A DNA stretch of 64,000 nt, from NCBI RefSeq assembly GCF_002087295.1, contig NZ_MWVI01000019.1, positions 1-64,000 of the forward strand, read 5' to 3'. The translations under genes and the position numbers were made by a program. Below are positions 52,277 through 61,623 of this stretch, one piece after another. The stretch is from Vreelandella lionensis. Lineage in GTDB: Bacteria; Pseudomonadota; Gammaproteobacteria; Pseudomonadales; Halomonadaceae. The notes under the pieces were generated by a model, which was given only the letters and a program-made list of their open reading frames with translations, was not told where the DNA came from and ran no database searches. Position 1 is the first letter of the stretch. Each line of letters begins with the position of its first letter.

Positions 52277-54209
52277 TTACTGCTTCTTCTTGTCGTCGTT
52301 GACTTCTTCGTACTCGGCGTCAACCACGTCATCGTCCTGCTTGGTGTTGGCTTCTTCAGCGCCTTCCCCCACCCGCCTGGGCCGCTTCTGCCTGCTCGGC
52401 GTGCATCTTCTGTGCCAGCTGGCCGGAAACTTCGGTCAGTGCATCCAGCTTCTTCTGGATGTTATCCTGGTCATCGGTTTTCACCGCTTCTTCCAGCTCG
52501 GCGATGGCGGTTTCGATGGCCTGTTTCTCGTCATCGGTCGCTTTGTCGCCCGCTTCTTGAACGGTCTTGCGAGTGGCGTGAATCATGCCATCCGCTTGGT
52601 TACGCAGCTGCACCAGCGCTTCGAACTTTTTGTCTTCGTCCGCGTGGGCTTCGGCATCACGTACCATTTGCTCGATCTCTTCATCGGAGAGGCCGCTGGA
52701 CGCTTTGATGACGATGGACTGCTCTTTGCCAGTCGCCTTGTCTTTAGCAGACACGTTCAGGATACCGTTGGCGTCCAGGTCGAAAGCAACTTCGATCTGC
52801 GGTACACCGCGCGGTGCCGGCGGAATGTCGGCGAGGTCGAAACGACCCAGCGACTTGTTCTGCGACACTTGCTTACGCTCACCCTGTACGACGTGAATGG
52901 TCACGGCCGTCTGGTTATCATCCGCGGTCGAGAAGGTTTGCGTCTTCTTGGTCGGGATGGTGGTGTCCTTGTCGATCAGCGGCGTCATCACGCCACCCAG
53001 GGTTTCGATACCCAGGGTCAGAGGGGTAACGTCAAGCAGCAGAACGTCTTTTACGTCGCCACCCAATACACCGCCTTGAATCGCAGCGCCCACGGCAACC
53101 GCTTCATCCGGATTCACGTCTTTACGTGCTTCTTTGCCGAAGAAGTCAGCCGCTTTCTTCTGAACCATCGGCATGCGGGTCTGACCGCCGACCAGGATCA
53201 CTTCGTCGATTTCAGAAGCAGACAGGCCTGCATCTTTCAGCGCCATTTTGCACGGCTCAAGCGAACGCTGAACCAGCTCTTCTACCAGCGACTCCAGCTT
53301 GGCACGGGTCACCTTCACATTGAGGTGTTTCGGGCCAGTGTTGTCGGCAGTGATGTAGGGCAGGTTCACATCGGTCTGCTGCGCGCTGGAAAGCTCGATT
53401 TTGGCTTTCTCGGCGGCTTCTTTCAGACGCTGCATGGCTAGGTTGTCGCCAGACAGGTCGATGCCGCTGTCAGACTTGAACTGGTCAACCAGGTAGTTGA
53501 TCAGCGCCAAGTCAAAATCTTCACCGCCCAGGAAGGTGTCGCCGTTAGTAGCCAACACCTCAAACTGGGTCTCGCCATCAACGTCGGCAATTTCAATGAT
53601 TGAGATATCGAAAGTACCGCCACCCAGGTCGTAAACCGCGATGGTTTTATCACCACGGGTCTTGTCCATACCATAGGCAAGCGCGGCAGCAGTCGGCTCA
53701 TTGATGATGCGCTTAACGTCTAGACCGGCAATACGACCCGCATCTTTAGTGGCCTGACGCTGGCTATCGTTAAAGTAAGCCGGAACAGTGATGACCGCTT
53801 CAGTGACCGGCTCGCCGAGGTAGTCTTCGGCGGTTTTCTTCATTTTCTTCAGCACTTCCGCGCTTACCTGCGGCGGTGCCATTTTTTTGCCTTTTACTTC
53901 TACCCACGCATCGCCGTTATCAGCTTCAGCGATTTTGTACGGCACCATTTTGATGTCTTTTTTTACAACGTCGTCTTTGAAGCGACGACCAATCAAACGC
54001 TTGATGGCGTAAAGGGTGTTTTCCGGGTTGGTAACGGCTTGGCGCTTGGCGGCCTGGCCTACCAGGGTTTCACCATCGTCGGTGTAAGCAATGATGGAAG
54101 GCGTGGTACGACCGCCTTCGGCGTTTTCAATGACTTTAGCGCTGTCACCATCGAGCACGGCCACACAAGAGTTAGTGGTGCCCAGGTCGATACCAATAAT
54201 GCGTCCCAT
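52277..54209 (-). CDS. dnaK: Chaperone protein DnaK (frameshift near the C-terminus)
   Basis: Hsp70 chaperone. About 643 residues repaired. N-terminal ATPase domain with [24 protein letters not shown] and VGGQTRMP; substrate-binding domain from about residue 390; the helical lid and acidic tail end [12 protein letters not shown]. An extra G near 52369 (GGTGGGGGAA for GGTGGGGAA) cuts off the last 27 residues. A sigma-32-like promoter lies 94-121 bp upstream. Confidence 0.96.
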
Positions 54210-54302
54210 AGCAAAAACCTCGAATTCGGTTGAAACAAAACTGATGTTTTACGCCGCTGTTACTTACTTGGCGTCTGCGGGTTTTCCCGCGGGTTGCCCT
54301 TT

Positions 54303-54330
54303 ATTTGGGGGCCGCTTGCAGCATTTCAAG
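54303..54330 (-). promoter_or_regulatory. Sigma-32-like heat-shock promoter of dnaK
   Basis: Minus strand: -35 CTTGAA (54325-54330), 14-bp spacer, -10 CCCCAAAT (54303-54310). Close to the consensus CTTGAA-N13-17-CCCCATNT. Confidence 0.7.
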
Positions 54331-54361
54331 GGCTTTTTTTACTGCGTTGCGTCAACGCGGC

Positions 54362-54991
54362 TTAATTCGCTTTTTGACTGACGACCACCATGGCCGGGCG
54401 CACGAGGCGTCCGTTCAGTAGATAGCCTTTCTGCATTACTTCCATAACCGTGTTGGGATCTAGCTCTGGGTTCGGCACCATCGCCATGGCTTCGTGTACC
54501 TGCGGGTCGAAGGGCTCGCCGTGGGGCTCAATGCTCTCGACGCCAAACTTGCTCAGCACGTCTAGCTGCATTTTTAGCGTCATGGAGACACCTTCAAGGT
54601 GCACCTCGGCGGCATCGCCTTGCATGCTTTCCAGGGCTTTCTCCAAGCTATCCACCACAGGCAGCAGCTCTTTGACGAATTTCTCAAGGGCAAACTTGCG
54701 CGCTTTCTCGGCTTCTTGCTCAGCCCGGCGGCGTACGTTTTGAGCTTCAGCTGCCGCGCGCAGCGCTTGGTCTTTGGCTTCCGCTAGGCTCTGCTCCAGC
54801 TCTTCTACCTGGGCGGCTAGCACATCGGCTTCGGGGCTACCGACACTGCCTTCTAGCGGGGCATCGTCGTCAATCAGTCCTTCCAGTTCGCCTTCTACCA
54901 AACGCTCTTCTGCAGACTGATCCGTTACTTCTGCTTCCTGCTCTTGGCGTGCCAGCTCATCTTCCAACGGGGTTTGCGGTTCTTTTGCCAT
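54362..54991 (-). CDS. grpE: Nucleotide exchange factor GrpE
   Basis: Releases ADP from DnaK. 209 residues: acidic disordered N-terminus (1-60), a long coiled coil (about 60-125, with [20 protein letters not shown]) and a C-terminal beta-wing with the conserved [12 protein letters not shown] and [20 protein letters not shown]. Upstream of dnaK and behind its own heat-shock promoter. Confidence 0.94.
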   Translation of the reverse strand: MAKEPQTPLEDELARQEQEAEVTDQSAEERLVEGELEGLIDDDAPLEGSVGSPEADVLAAQVEELEQSLAEAKDQALRAAAEAQNVRRRAEQEAEKARKFALEKFVKELLPVVDSLEKALESMQGDAAEVHLEGVSMTLKMQLDVLSKFGVESIEPHGEPFDPQVHEAMAMVPNPELDPNTVMEVMQKGYLLNGRLVRPAMVVVSQKAN

Positions 54992-55070
54992 GCCTTGCTC
55001 CTGAAATAAGTAGCGGTGCCGGTGGCGGCCACCTGAGTTAAGTAGCGGGTATTAACCACGTATGCAGCCT

Positions 55071-55098
55071 ATATGGGGGCCATAAAAGCCACCTCAAG
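55071..55098 (-). promoter_or_regulatory. Sigma-32-like heat-shock promoter of grpE
   Basis: Minus strand: -35 CTTGAG (55093-55098), 14-bp spacer, -10 CCCCATAT (55071-55078), an almost perfect consensus, about 80 bp before the grpE ATG. Confidence 0.8.
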
Positions 55099-55190
55099 AG
55101 GGGCATTGAAGTGAGTTATCGACTACTGTATAAAACAACAATTATTGGATAAGTATCCAGCTTCTGTGCCGCACCGCCTCAGGAGGCCTT

Positions 55191-56865
55191 ATGCTTACGC
55201 AGCTAGCGATCCAAGACTACGCTATCGTTGACCGCCTTGAACTCGACCTAACCCGTGGCATGACCGCCATTACGGGCGAAACTGGGGCGGGTAAATCCAT
55301 TTTGCTGGGTGCCTTGGGCCTCTGCCTGGGTGAGCGCGCCGATGCTAGTAGCGTGCGCCATGGCTGTGAGCGCACCGACCTCTCTGCCCGTTTCGATATC
55401 CAGCCCCGGCCCGCCGCTACCGAATGGGGCTGTGGCCCGCGAACTGCCCGCCGACGAGTGCCTGCTGCGCCGAGTGGTGACCGCTAACGGGCGCTCCAAA
55501 GCATGGATTAACGGCCATCCAGTGACTATCGCGGATTTAAAATCCCTGGGTGAGCAGCTGATTCAAATTCATGGCCAGCATGCCCACCAAGCCTTAATGC
55601 GCGAAGAAACGCATTTGGCGCTACTGGATGACTACGCCGGTTTACGCGAACGCAGCCAACAGCTTGCTGAAACATTCCGTGAATGGCGCAACGTTCGGCG
55701 GCGGCTGAAAAAGCTCAGCGAAGAGGGCAGCGAAGTAGAAGCCAAACGCCAGCTGCTGCGCTATCAGGTTGAAGAACTCGATCAGTTAGGCTTGGCAGAA
55801 GGAGAGCTGCAAACCCTCGAAGAGGAGCAGCACACGCTGGCCCACGCTGAAGAAACACTGCGCGAAACCCAGTTTGCCGCCGACTGCTGTGAAAGCGATG
55901 AAGGCGGTGCGCTATCGCTACTCAACCAGGCCTACGCCCACCTCAGCGCCCTACCCGGCAGCGATAAAGGCACGCTTGCCAATACGCTCACCATGCTCAG
56001 CGACGCCCGCATTCAGGTAGAAGAGGCCGCCAGCGAGCTGCACCGCTTAGCCAGCACCACTGAATTAGATCCTGAGCGCTTGGCGTGGGTGGAAGAGCGC
56101 ATGGGCGATGTACACCGCATTGCCCGCAAGCACCACGTCGCCCCAGAGGAGATTTGCGCGCTGCACGCCCAGCTCAAACAAGAAGTGGCACAGTTGGAAG
56201 CCAGCGACGATGATTTAGAAGCCCTCAGCAGCCAGGTGGCTGAGTACCGTGAGCGTTATCGCAGCGAAGCCAAACAGCTCACCGAAGCACGCCAAAAGGC
56301 CGCTGTTCGCTTGGGTAAAGAGGTGCAGCAACAGCTAGCCTTTCTTGGCCATGGGCAAAGCGCGTTTTGAAGTGGACGTTACCCCACGCGAAACGCCCTC
56401 ACCGGAAGGGTTAGACCGTGTTCAGTTTCTGATCAGCGCCAACCCTGGCCAGCCCGCACGACCACTAACGAAAGTTGCCTCTGGCGGTGAGCTGTCGCGC
56501 ATCAGCTTGGCCATTCAGGTAGTGGCAGCTTCGCATTCGACGATTCCAAGCCTAGTGTTTGATGAGGTCGACGTGGGCATCTCAGGGGCAACGGCAGAAA
56601 TTGTTGGGCAACTGCGACGCAAGCTAGGAGAAAACGGCCAGGTAATGACCGTGACCCACCTACCCCAAGTGGCCGCCCAGGCGCACCAGCACTTACATAT
56701 TGAAAAACACGCCAAGCGAGACACCACGCTGACCCATATGGCGCTACTGGACGAGCGCGGCCGTATCAGCGAACTGGCGCGAATGCTGGGGGGCGAACGC
56801 TTTCCGACCAAACGCTGGCCCACGCGCGGGAAATGCTGCACGCCAGCCAGTGCCTGCCCCACTGA
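55191..56865 (+). CDS. recN: DNA repair protein RecN (three frameshifts)
   Basis: SMC-like ATPase for double-strand-break repair. About 557 residues repaired. Walker [12 protein letters not shown] near residue 30, a long central coiled coil (about 150-360), then the ABC signature [12 protein letters not shown] and Walker [13 protein letters not shown]. Errors: an extra G near 55424 (GAATGGGGCTG for GAATGGGCTG), an extra G near 56347 (CTTGGCCATGGGC for CTTGCCATGGGC), and a missing base near 56803 before the last 20 codons. Start ATG 55191 with AGGAGG upstream; true stop TGA 56863-56865. Divergent from grpE. No LexA box was identified. Confidence 0.93.
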
Positions 56866-56909
56866 TCCACCAAACGGGCGCGCCCTACCCCAAAGCCCCC
56901 GTTGAATAC

Positions 56910-56963
56910 AAAACGCCCCCAGAGCGCCAGTGAGTATTCGCTGGCACCCTGGGGGCGTTTTTT
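56910..56963. terminator. Bidirectional terminator between recN and fur
   Basis: Long stem CGCCCCCAG..GCGCCAG / CTGGC..CCTGGGGGCG flanked by AAAA on the left and TTTTTT on the right; serves both convergent genes. Confidence 0.92.
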
Positions 56964-56989
56964 ACGCGGCTATTCGCTTTAACGACTCA

Positions 56990-57442
56990 CTATTTGCGAT
57001 TCGTTGGGCCGCTATCCTGGCGTGTAACGTCAGACCCGCGAGGGCGTACGTGCAGCACCAGAGCATGGTCCACTAGCTCGTAGCCGTGCTCTTCGGCGAT
57101 CTCTTGCTGGCGACGCTCGATGATGCCATCGACAAACTCGATGATCTCACCGCTTTCCAGACACACCATATGGTCGTGGTGGTCTTCTTGGGTCATCTCG
57201 AATACTGCATGGCCACCGTCAAAATTGTGACGAATCACAAGGCCCGCTGATTCAAACTGAGTCAGCACGCGGTAGACAGTTGCAAGGCCAACATCCTCGC
57301 CCGCATCAATCAGTGTTTTATACACTTCTTCTGCGCTAAGGTGGTGTTGACCCGAAGCATTTTCAAGAATCTGCAGGATCTTGACGCGCGGCAGGGTCAC
57401 TTTCAGCCCGGCTTTGCGTAGTTCATGGTTCTGATCGGCCAT
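56990..57442 (-). CDS. fur: Ferric uptake regulator Fur
   Basis: Iron-responsive repressor. 150 residues from ATG 57442 (MADQNHELRKAGLKVTLPR). Winged-helix DNA-binding domain to about residue 85 (VGLATVYRVLTQFESAGLV), then the metal-binding dimerisation domain with HHDHMVCLESGEIIEF. The second Cys of the CxxC zinc site in E. coli Fur is Ser here, as in Pseudomonas-type Fur. The open frame upstream overlaps bamE and is not used. Divergent from bamE (72 bp), the usual pairing. Confidence 0.95.
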   Translation of the reverse strand: MADQNHELRKAGLKVTLPRVKILQILENASGQHHLSAEEVYKTLIDAGEDVGLATVYRVLTQFESAGLVIRHNFDGGHAVFEMTQEDHHDHMVCLESGEIIEFVDGIIERRQQEIAEEHGYELVDHALVLHVRPRGSDVTRQDSGPTNRK

Positions 57443-57514
57443 GGTTGCTCGTCGCAGTAACAGGTTAGGTCGGGTATCATCGACCGAAACCACGATAGTG
57501 AAGAACAGGCTCAA

Positions 57515-57979
57515 ATGCAAAAATTGACTCGTATCATTACCCTTTCCGTCGCCCTGACCGTTGTCAGTGGCTGTAGCTATGTCGGCGTTTATAAGCGCGA
57601 CATCCCCCAGGGCAACCTGATCACCCAGGAGATGGTCAGCCAGCTCCAGCCGGGCATGACTCAAGAGCAGGTAGCCTACGTAATGGGCCGCCCACTGCCG
57701 GAAGCGCCCTTCGACTCCCGCGAATGGGACTACGTCTACCGCATCGATAAAGCCTATGAAGGTGTTGAGCAGCGCCGCGTCACGCTCACGTTTGATGACG
57801 CGAGCCGACTGGTCAACATTGAGCAGGAGGGAGACCTATCCCGCGACCTGCCGGTGAGCACAGACCGCGGTATGGGGCCAGCCGTTGAAGGTGCCGACCC
57901 GCTAGATGCACTGCCCAGCCAGCGAACGCCCACGCCGGAAACCGCCCCCGAGCCGCAGCCGATCATCACTGGCGAGTAA
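57515..57979 (+). CDS. bamE: Outer-membrane assembly lipoprotein BamE
   Basis: Lipoprotein of the BAM complex (SmpA/OmlA). 154 residues. Signal peptide with lipobox VVSGC, Cys20 the predicted lipidated residue. SmpA/OmlA domain with PQGNLITQEMVSQLQPGMTQEQV and the DYVYRIDK strand. A Pro/Thr-rich C-terminal extension beyond about residue 110. Divergent from fur. Confidence 0.93.
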   Translation: MQKLTRIITLSVALTVVSGCSYVGVYKRDIPQGNLITQEMVSQLQPGMTQEQVAYVMGRPLPEAPFDSREWDYVYRIDKAYEGVEQRRVTLTFDDASRLVNIEQEGDLSRDLPVSTDRGMGPAVEGADPLDALPSQRTPTPETAPEPQPIITGE

Positions 57980-57987
57980 GCGCGGAG

Positions 57988-58299
57988 CTACTGCTCGTTG
58001 GCCTGACGCTTGGCCCGCTCTAGGCGGGCCGCCTTCGGGTCGATCTGCAGCGGGCGATACACCTCCACACGGTCGCCCTCGCGCAGCGGCTCTTTTTCAG
58101 GGTGGCGAATGGCCTTGCCAAAAATACCCAGCGGCGCCTGTGCAAAAATGTCGCTGGGCACTTCTTGGAACAGGCTGGGCAAATCGGCCATCTCGACCGC
58201 TTGCCGTGCGGTAGTGCCTTCCGTTACCGCGAGTGCGACGATGCGCTGCTTGTGCGGTAGAGCAAAGGCGACCTCTACCTTCAGCAGGTTATCGGCCAT
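57988..58299 (-). CDS. rnfH: RnfH family protein (UPF0125)
   Basis: 103 residues from ATG 58299, ubiquitin-like beta-grasp fold. Conserved KVEVAFALPHKQRIVALAV and the GIFGKAIRHPEKEPLREGDRVEVYRPL segment. Function unknown. Its start overlaps the end of ratA by 11 bp, the standard ratA-rnfH pair beside smpB. Confidence 0.9.
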   Translation of the reverse strand: MADNLLKVEVAFALPHKQRIVALAVTEGTTARQAVEMADLPSLFQEVPSDIFAQAPLGIFGKAIRHPEKEPLREGDRVEVYRPLQIDPKAARLERAKRQANEQ

Positions 58300-58723
58300 A
58301 CATCTCGTCAGCGCGCTTGGTAAAAGCATCTACCAGCTGTCCAGCAATTTGCTGGAACAGCTTTCCAAACGCCATGCTGAGTAGCCGGTTGGCAAACACA
58401 AACTCCATTTCCAAGCTCACCTTGCAGGCATCTTCGCCCATGGGCGTAAACAGCCATCGCCCTTTCAACTGCTTAAACGGCCCTTTTACCAGCGACAGCT
58501 CGATGCGTTCGGGGGCAAACAGGTCGTTACGAGTGGTGATGGTTTGCTCCACCCCGGCGCGCCCTAAGGTCATCTCACCAATGAGATGGTCGGCGTCGTG
58601 CTCAAGCAAACGCGCACGTCGGCACCCCGGTAGGAACTCGGGGTAGCGTTCGAAGTCATTGACCAAATCGAACATTTGTTGGGGGGTGTGCCGCACCAAG
58701 GCGGTACGATTAACGGTTGGCAT
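58289..58723 (-). CDS. ratA: RatA-like START-domain protein (Coq10 family)
   Basis: 144 residues from ATG 58723 (MPTVNRTALV). Polyketide cyclase/START fold with FDLVNDFERYPEFLPGC near the N-terminus and WLFTPMGEDACKVSLEMEF. E. coli RatA was described as a toxin blocking 70S association, while the eukaryotic relative Coq10 binds ubiquinone; which role applies is not decidable here. Divergent from smpB (127 bp). Confidence 0.88.
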   Translation of the reverse strand: MPTVNRTALVRHTPQQMFDLVNDFERYPEFLPGCRRARLLEHDADHLIGEMTLGRAGVEQTITTRNDLFAPERIELSLVKGPFKQLKGRWLFTPMGEDACKVSLEMEFVFANRLLSMAFGKLFQQIAGQLVDAFTKRADEMYGR

Positions 58724-58850
58724 TGACCTCTCCGCTGACTTCACAGTGCCCAAAGCGTATCATGGGAAACATTTTTTCAGACCTTGAATGGTATCACGCC
58801 TCCCCACATAACGAAGGGGGATGCTACTGACAGATCAACGATGAGGTTCC

Positions 58851-59342
58851 ATGGCCACTAAGAAAGGTAACAGTAAGGGCCCCGGCAGCAGTGTCATTGC
58901 CCAGAACAAGAAGGCACGGTTTGAGTACCATATCGACGAAACCTTCGAAGCGGGTTTAGCGCTGGCTGGCTGGGAAGTGAAAAGCCTGCGTGCTGGTAAA
59001 GCGCAGCTCACCGACACCTACATTTTAATTCGCAACGGCGAAGCGTTCCTGCTGGGCAGCCATATTATGCCGCTGAACACGGCCAGCACCCATGAAATTG
59101 CTGACCCCACGCGAACTCGTAAACTGCTGCTTCACCGTAAAGAGATCGCCAAAATCTTTTCGGTCACCCAGGACAAGGGCCACACTTGTGTACCGCTCAA
59201 GCTCTACTGGAAGCGCAACAAGGTGAAGTGCGAGCTGGCGCTGGTGACCGGTAAGAAAATCCATGATAAGCGGGCCACTGAGAAGGACCGCGACTGGAAT
59301 CGCCAAAAAGGTCGAATTATGCGGGAACATAACAAGGCATAA
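58851..59342 (+). CDS. smpB: SsrA-binding protein SmpB
   Basis: Binds tmRNA and brings it to stalled ribosomes. 163 residues. Conserved [34 protein letters not shown] and a basic C-terminal tail [17 protein letters not shown] that enters the mRNA channel. The tmRNA gene begins 44 bp downstream. Confidence 0.96.
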   Translation: MATKKGNSKGPGSSVIAQNKKARFEYHIDETFEAGLALAGWEVKSLRAGKAQLTDTYILIRNGEAFLLGSHIMPLNTASTHEIADPTRTRKLLLHRKEIAKIFSVTQDKGHTCVPLKLYWKRNKVKCELALVTGKKIHDKRATEKDRDWNRQKGRIMREHNKA

Positions 59343-59386
59343 CTGGTCAATTAGCGATGAGCACGTTAGAATGCGGCTCTGACTAA

Positions 59387-59766
59387 GGGGGCGACATGGT
59401 TTCGACGCCGGTGACAAACCCTGCGGTGCATGCCGAGAGCGTGATGTATCTCGTAAATACCACATCACGAAAAATAGTCGCAAACGACGAAAACTACGCT
59501 CAAGGCGCGCTGGCAGCTTAAACCCTGCTAGCTTCTTGTCTGGCCCCAAGGTGATGTGCCTATTCATCACTGCGGGGATATGAGCTAAAGCTGATAGGAC
59601 CGCGGTTGGCGGTGTCTTCTCGTCAACCGTTAAACTTTAGAAGGCTCGCGTGGCTGAATCCTGACCGTCGGAGTCAGTCGCGCTAAAGCAAATGACGGCA
59701 TCTAAGCATGTAGAGCCAATGGGCGCGTGCTGGCGGACGCGGGTTCAATTCCCGCCGCCTCCACCA
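59387..59766 (+). ncRNA. ssrA: Transfer-messenger RNA
   Basis: tRNA-like ends: GGGGGCG at 59387 pairs with CGCCTCC before the encoded ACCA at 59763-59766, with a T-arm GCGGGTTCAATTCCCGC. The tag frame runs from the resume codon GCA (59480) to TAA (59519-59521) and encodes ANDENYAQGALAA, a typical proteolysis tag ending in ALAA. smpB lies immediately upstream. Confidence 0.97.
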
Positions 59767-59782
59767 GACACCCCTACAAATC

Positions 59783-59805
59783 AAGCACCTACGGGTGCTT
59801 TTTTT
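59783..59805 (+). terminator. Rho-independent terminator after ssrA
   Basis: AAGCACC / GGGTGCTT, loop TAC, followed by seven T, 17 bp after the tmRNA end. Confidence 0.92.
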
Positions 59806-59831
59806 GTGCCTGCCGTCCGAAAACGGCCTGT

Positions 59832-60489
59832 TTAGGCAGGGTTTATGAGTTCTTCGCCTTGCCCTTCCACGGGCTTGTTGACCAAGGTGCTTACAGGCCA
59901 GTGCTCAATCAGATCCGCATCTAAATGGTGGACCATGCTGCGAATGGTCTCCCGGTCTGTAAGATCAGGCGCTAACCAGTGTTCAAGGCTAGCATCGTCG
60001 AGGATCAGCGGCATGCGCTCATGTACGTCTGTAGCGCTGCCTCGGGCTGGTTCAGTGATGATTGCACAGCCTAGGCTGCCATCCTCACGCTCCGCAAAAA
60101 TGCCGGCGAAGAACAGTGGTTTTCGGTCTTTACGGCAGAGGTAATGTGGCTGTTTGGGCTTGGTGTCTTTTAATCCATTCATACCAGCCATCTGCGGGTA
60201 TCAAACACCGATGCCTAGCGAAAGCTGACTTAAAATAAGCATTAGTGGCCACGGTTTCTACACGCGCATTGATCGGCTGATTCCCCGTGCTTTTGGCCCA
60301 CCTCGGGCGATACCCCCACCACATTTGGTCAATCACCGGCGGTTCGTTCTCTGAAGCCTGACGCACGGCTGTAATCCACGTGCCGGGAGCCACGTTGTAG
60401 CGAAATACCACCTTTTGTTCCGGCACAGAAGCACCAACCTTTCTGGCCAGCCGATCTAACGGGGTGAATAATGCGAATCGTCCACACAT
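59832..60489 (-). CDS. SRAP domain protein, YedK/HMCES type (one frameshift)
   Basis: Forms a thiazolidine DNA-protein crosslink with abasic sites in single-stranded DNA and shields them. About 218 residues repaired. Catalytic Cys2 in MCGRFALF, Asn in RYNVAPGT, NARVETV, and ADGWYEW with the catalytic Glu; the late HERMPLIL has the catalytic His. An extra base near 60173 shifts frame after WYEW. Divergent from the antiporter gene across 179 bp. Confidence 0.88.
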
Positions 60490-60668
60490 AAGGGAAGCAT
60501 AGCCAATAATTACTACTTCGCAGCCGCCCTTGTGCGCCAGTTCAGCGCTTTTTGCACTACTACGTGCATAAAGGCCTTCTTGGGGGGCTTTGCAGCTCTC
60601 ATGAAGCCAGCTAATGTTAGAGGCTTACGCTTGGCAAATGGCTGAGTGGATCAATAAGGATATGACAC

Positions 60669-61623
60669 ATGCTGTATGGGTTGAGCTTGCTGGCCGGTAT
60701 TGTGCTGTTATTTCTTGGGGGTGAGTCGTTAATTCGCGGCGCCGTGGCGGGTGCAAAGCGCATGGGAGTTTCACCGCTGCTTACCGGCCTAGTGGTGGTC
60801 GGGTTTGGTACGTCTGCCCCTGAACTGGTGGTGTCGGTGGACGCGGCAATTAGAGAGCAGCCTGATATTGCCGTGGGCAATATCGTGGGCAGCAATATCG
60901 GCAATATTTTGCTGATCCTGGGGCTGTGCGCGGTGATCTGCCCAATGAATGTTCATCCGTTAGCCTTGCGACGGGACGGGGTCGTTGTGGCGCCGCCAGC
61001 CTGCTGTTTATCGTTTTAGCCTGGAGCGGTGCCCTAGGCCGCTGGGAAGCAGCGCTATTACTCGCAATGCTCACCGCTTATCTTATGTGGGCCTATTGGA
61101 CTGAGCGCAACCAGTCACTGCCAGAAGCGGAAATGCACAGCGCTGAAGCCGAGGAGCTTTCTGCTATTCCTAGCTCTACGGCGATGATTATTGTCGCCCT
61201 AGTGCTTGGCCTTATCATGCTGATCGGCGGCTCGCAGTTGCTACTGTACGGTGCGATTGGCTTAGCCCAGTCGATCGGTATTTCAGAGGCGGTTATTGGG
61301 CTCACCATTGTGGCCGTGGGGACATCGCTGCCTGAAATGGCCGTTTCTTATTGCGGCGCTGCGCCGCCACGCCGATGTGGCCGTGGGTAATATCCTGGGG
61401 AGCAATATTTTTAACGTGCTGGGGATTTTAGGTATTTCCGCCTTCCTTCAGCCGTTACCGATTGCAGCGCGGGTAAGCCAATTTGATCAGTGGATCATGC
61501 TGGGTTCAAGCAAGCATTCTGCTGCTGTTTCTCTACACCGGTATGCAACTATCACGCTGGGAAGGTGCCGCGCTGCTTGGTGGCTACGCGGCTTATATAG
61601 CGCTGAGCTTTACTATTTTTTAA
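60669..61623 (+). CDS. CaCA family calcium/sodium antiporter, YrbG type (three frameshifts)
   Basis: Inner-membrane cation exchanger with 10 helices and two inverted alpha-repeats: GFGTSAPELVVS followed by GNIVGSNIGN, and AVGTSLPEMAVS followed by GNILGSNIFN. About 317 residues repaired. Errors: a missing base near 60991 (after DGVVV), an extra T near 61349 (GTTTCTTATTGC for GTTTCTATTGC), and an extra G near 61503 (CTGGGTTCAAG for CTGGTTCAAG). The acidic loop SLPEAEMHSAEAEELS links the halves. The stop overlaps that of the convergent cyclase gene. Confidence 0.88.

Noticed and set aside
52272..53441. 389-codon plus-strand frame opposite dnaK
   Set aside because: Antisense shadow of a highly conserved gene; high GC third positions leave the reverse frame open. 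No homology or start signal.
57443..57664. 74-residue N-terminal extension of Fur
   Set aside because: It lies antisense to bamE and across the divergent promoter; Fur homologues begin at MADQNHELRK.
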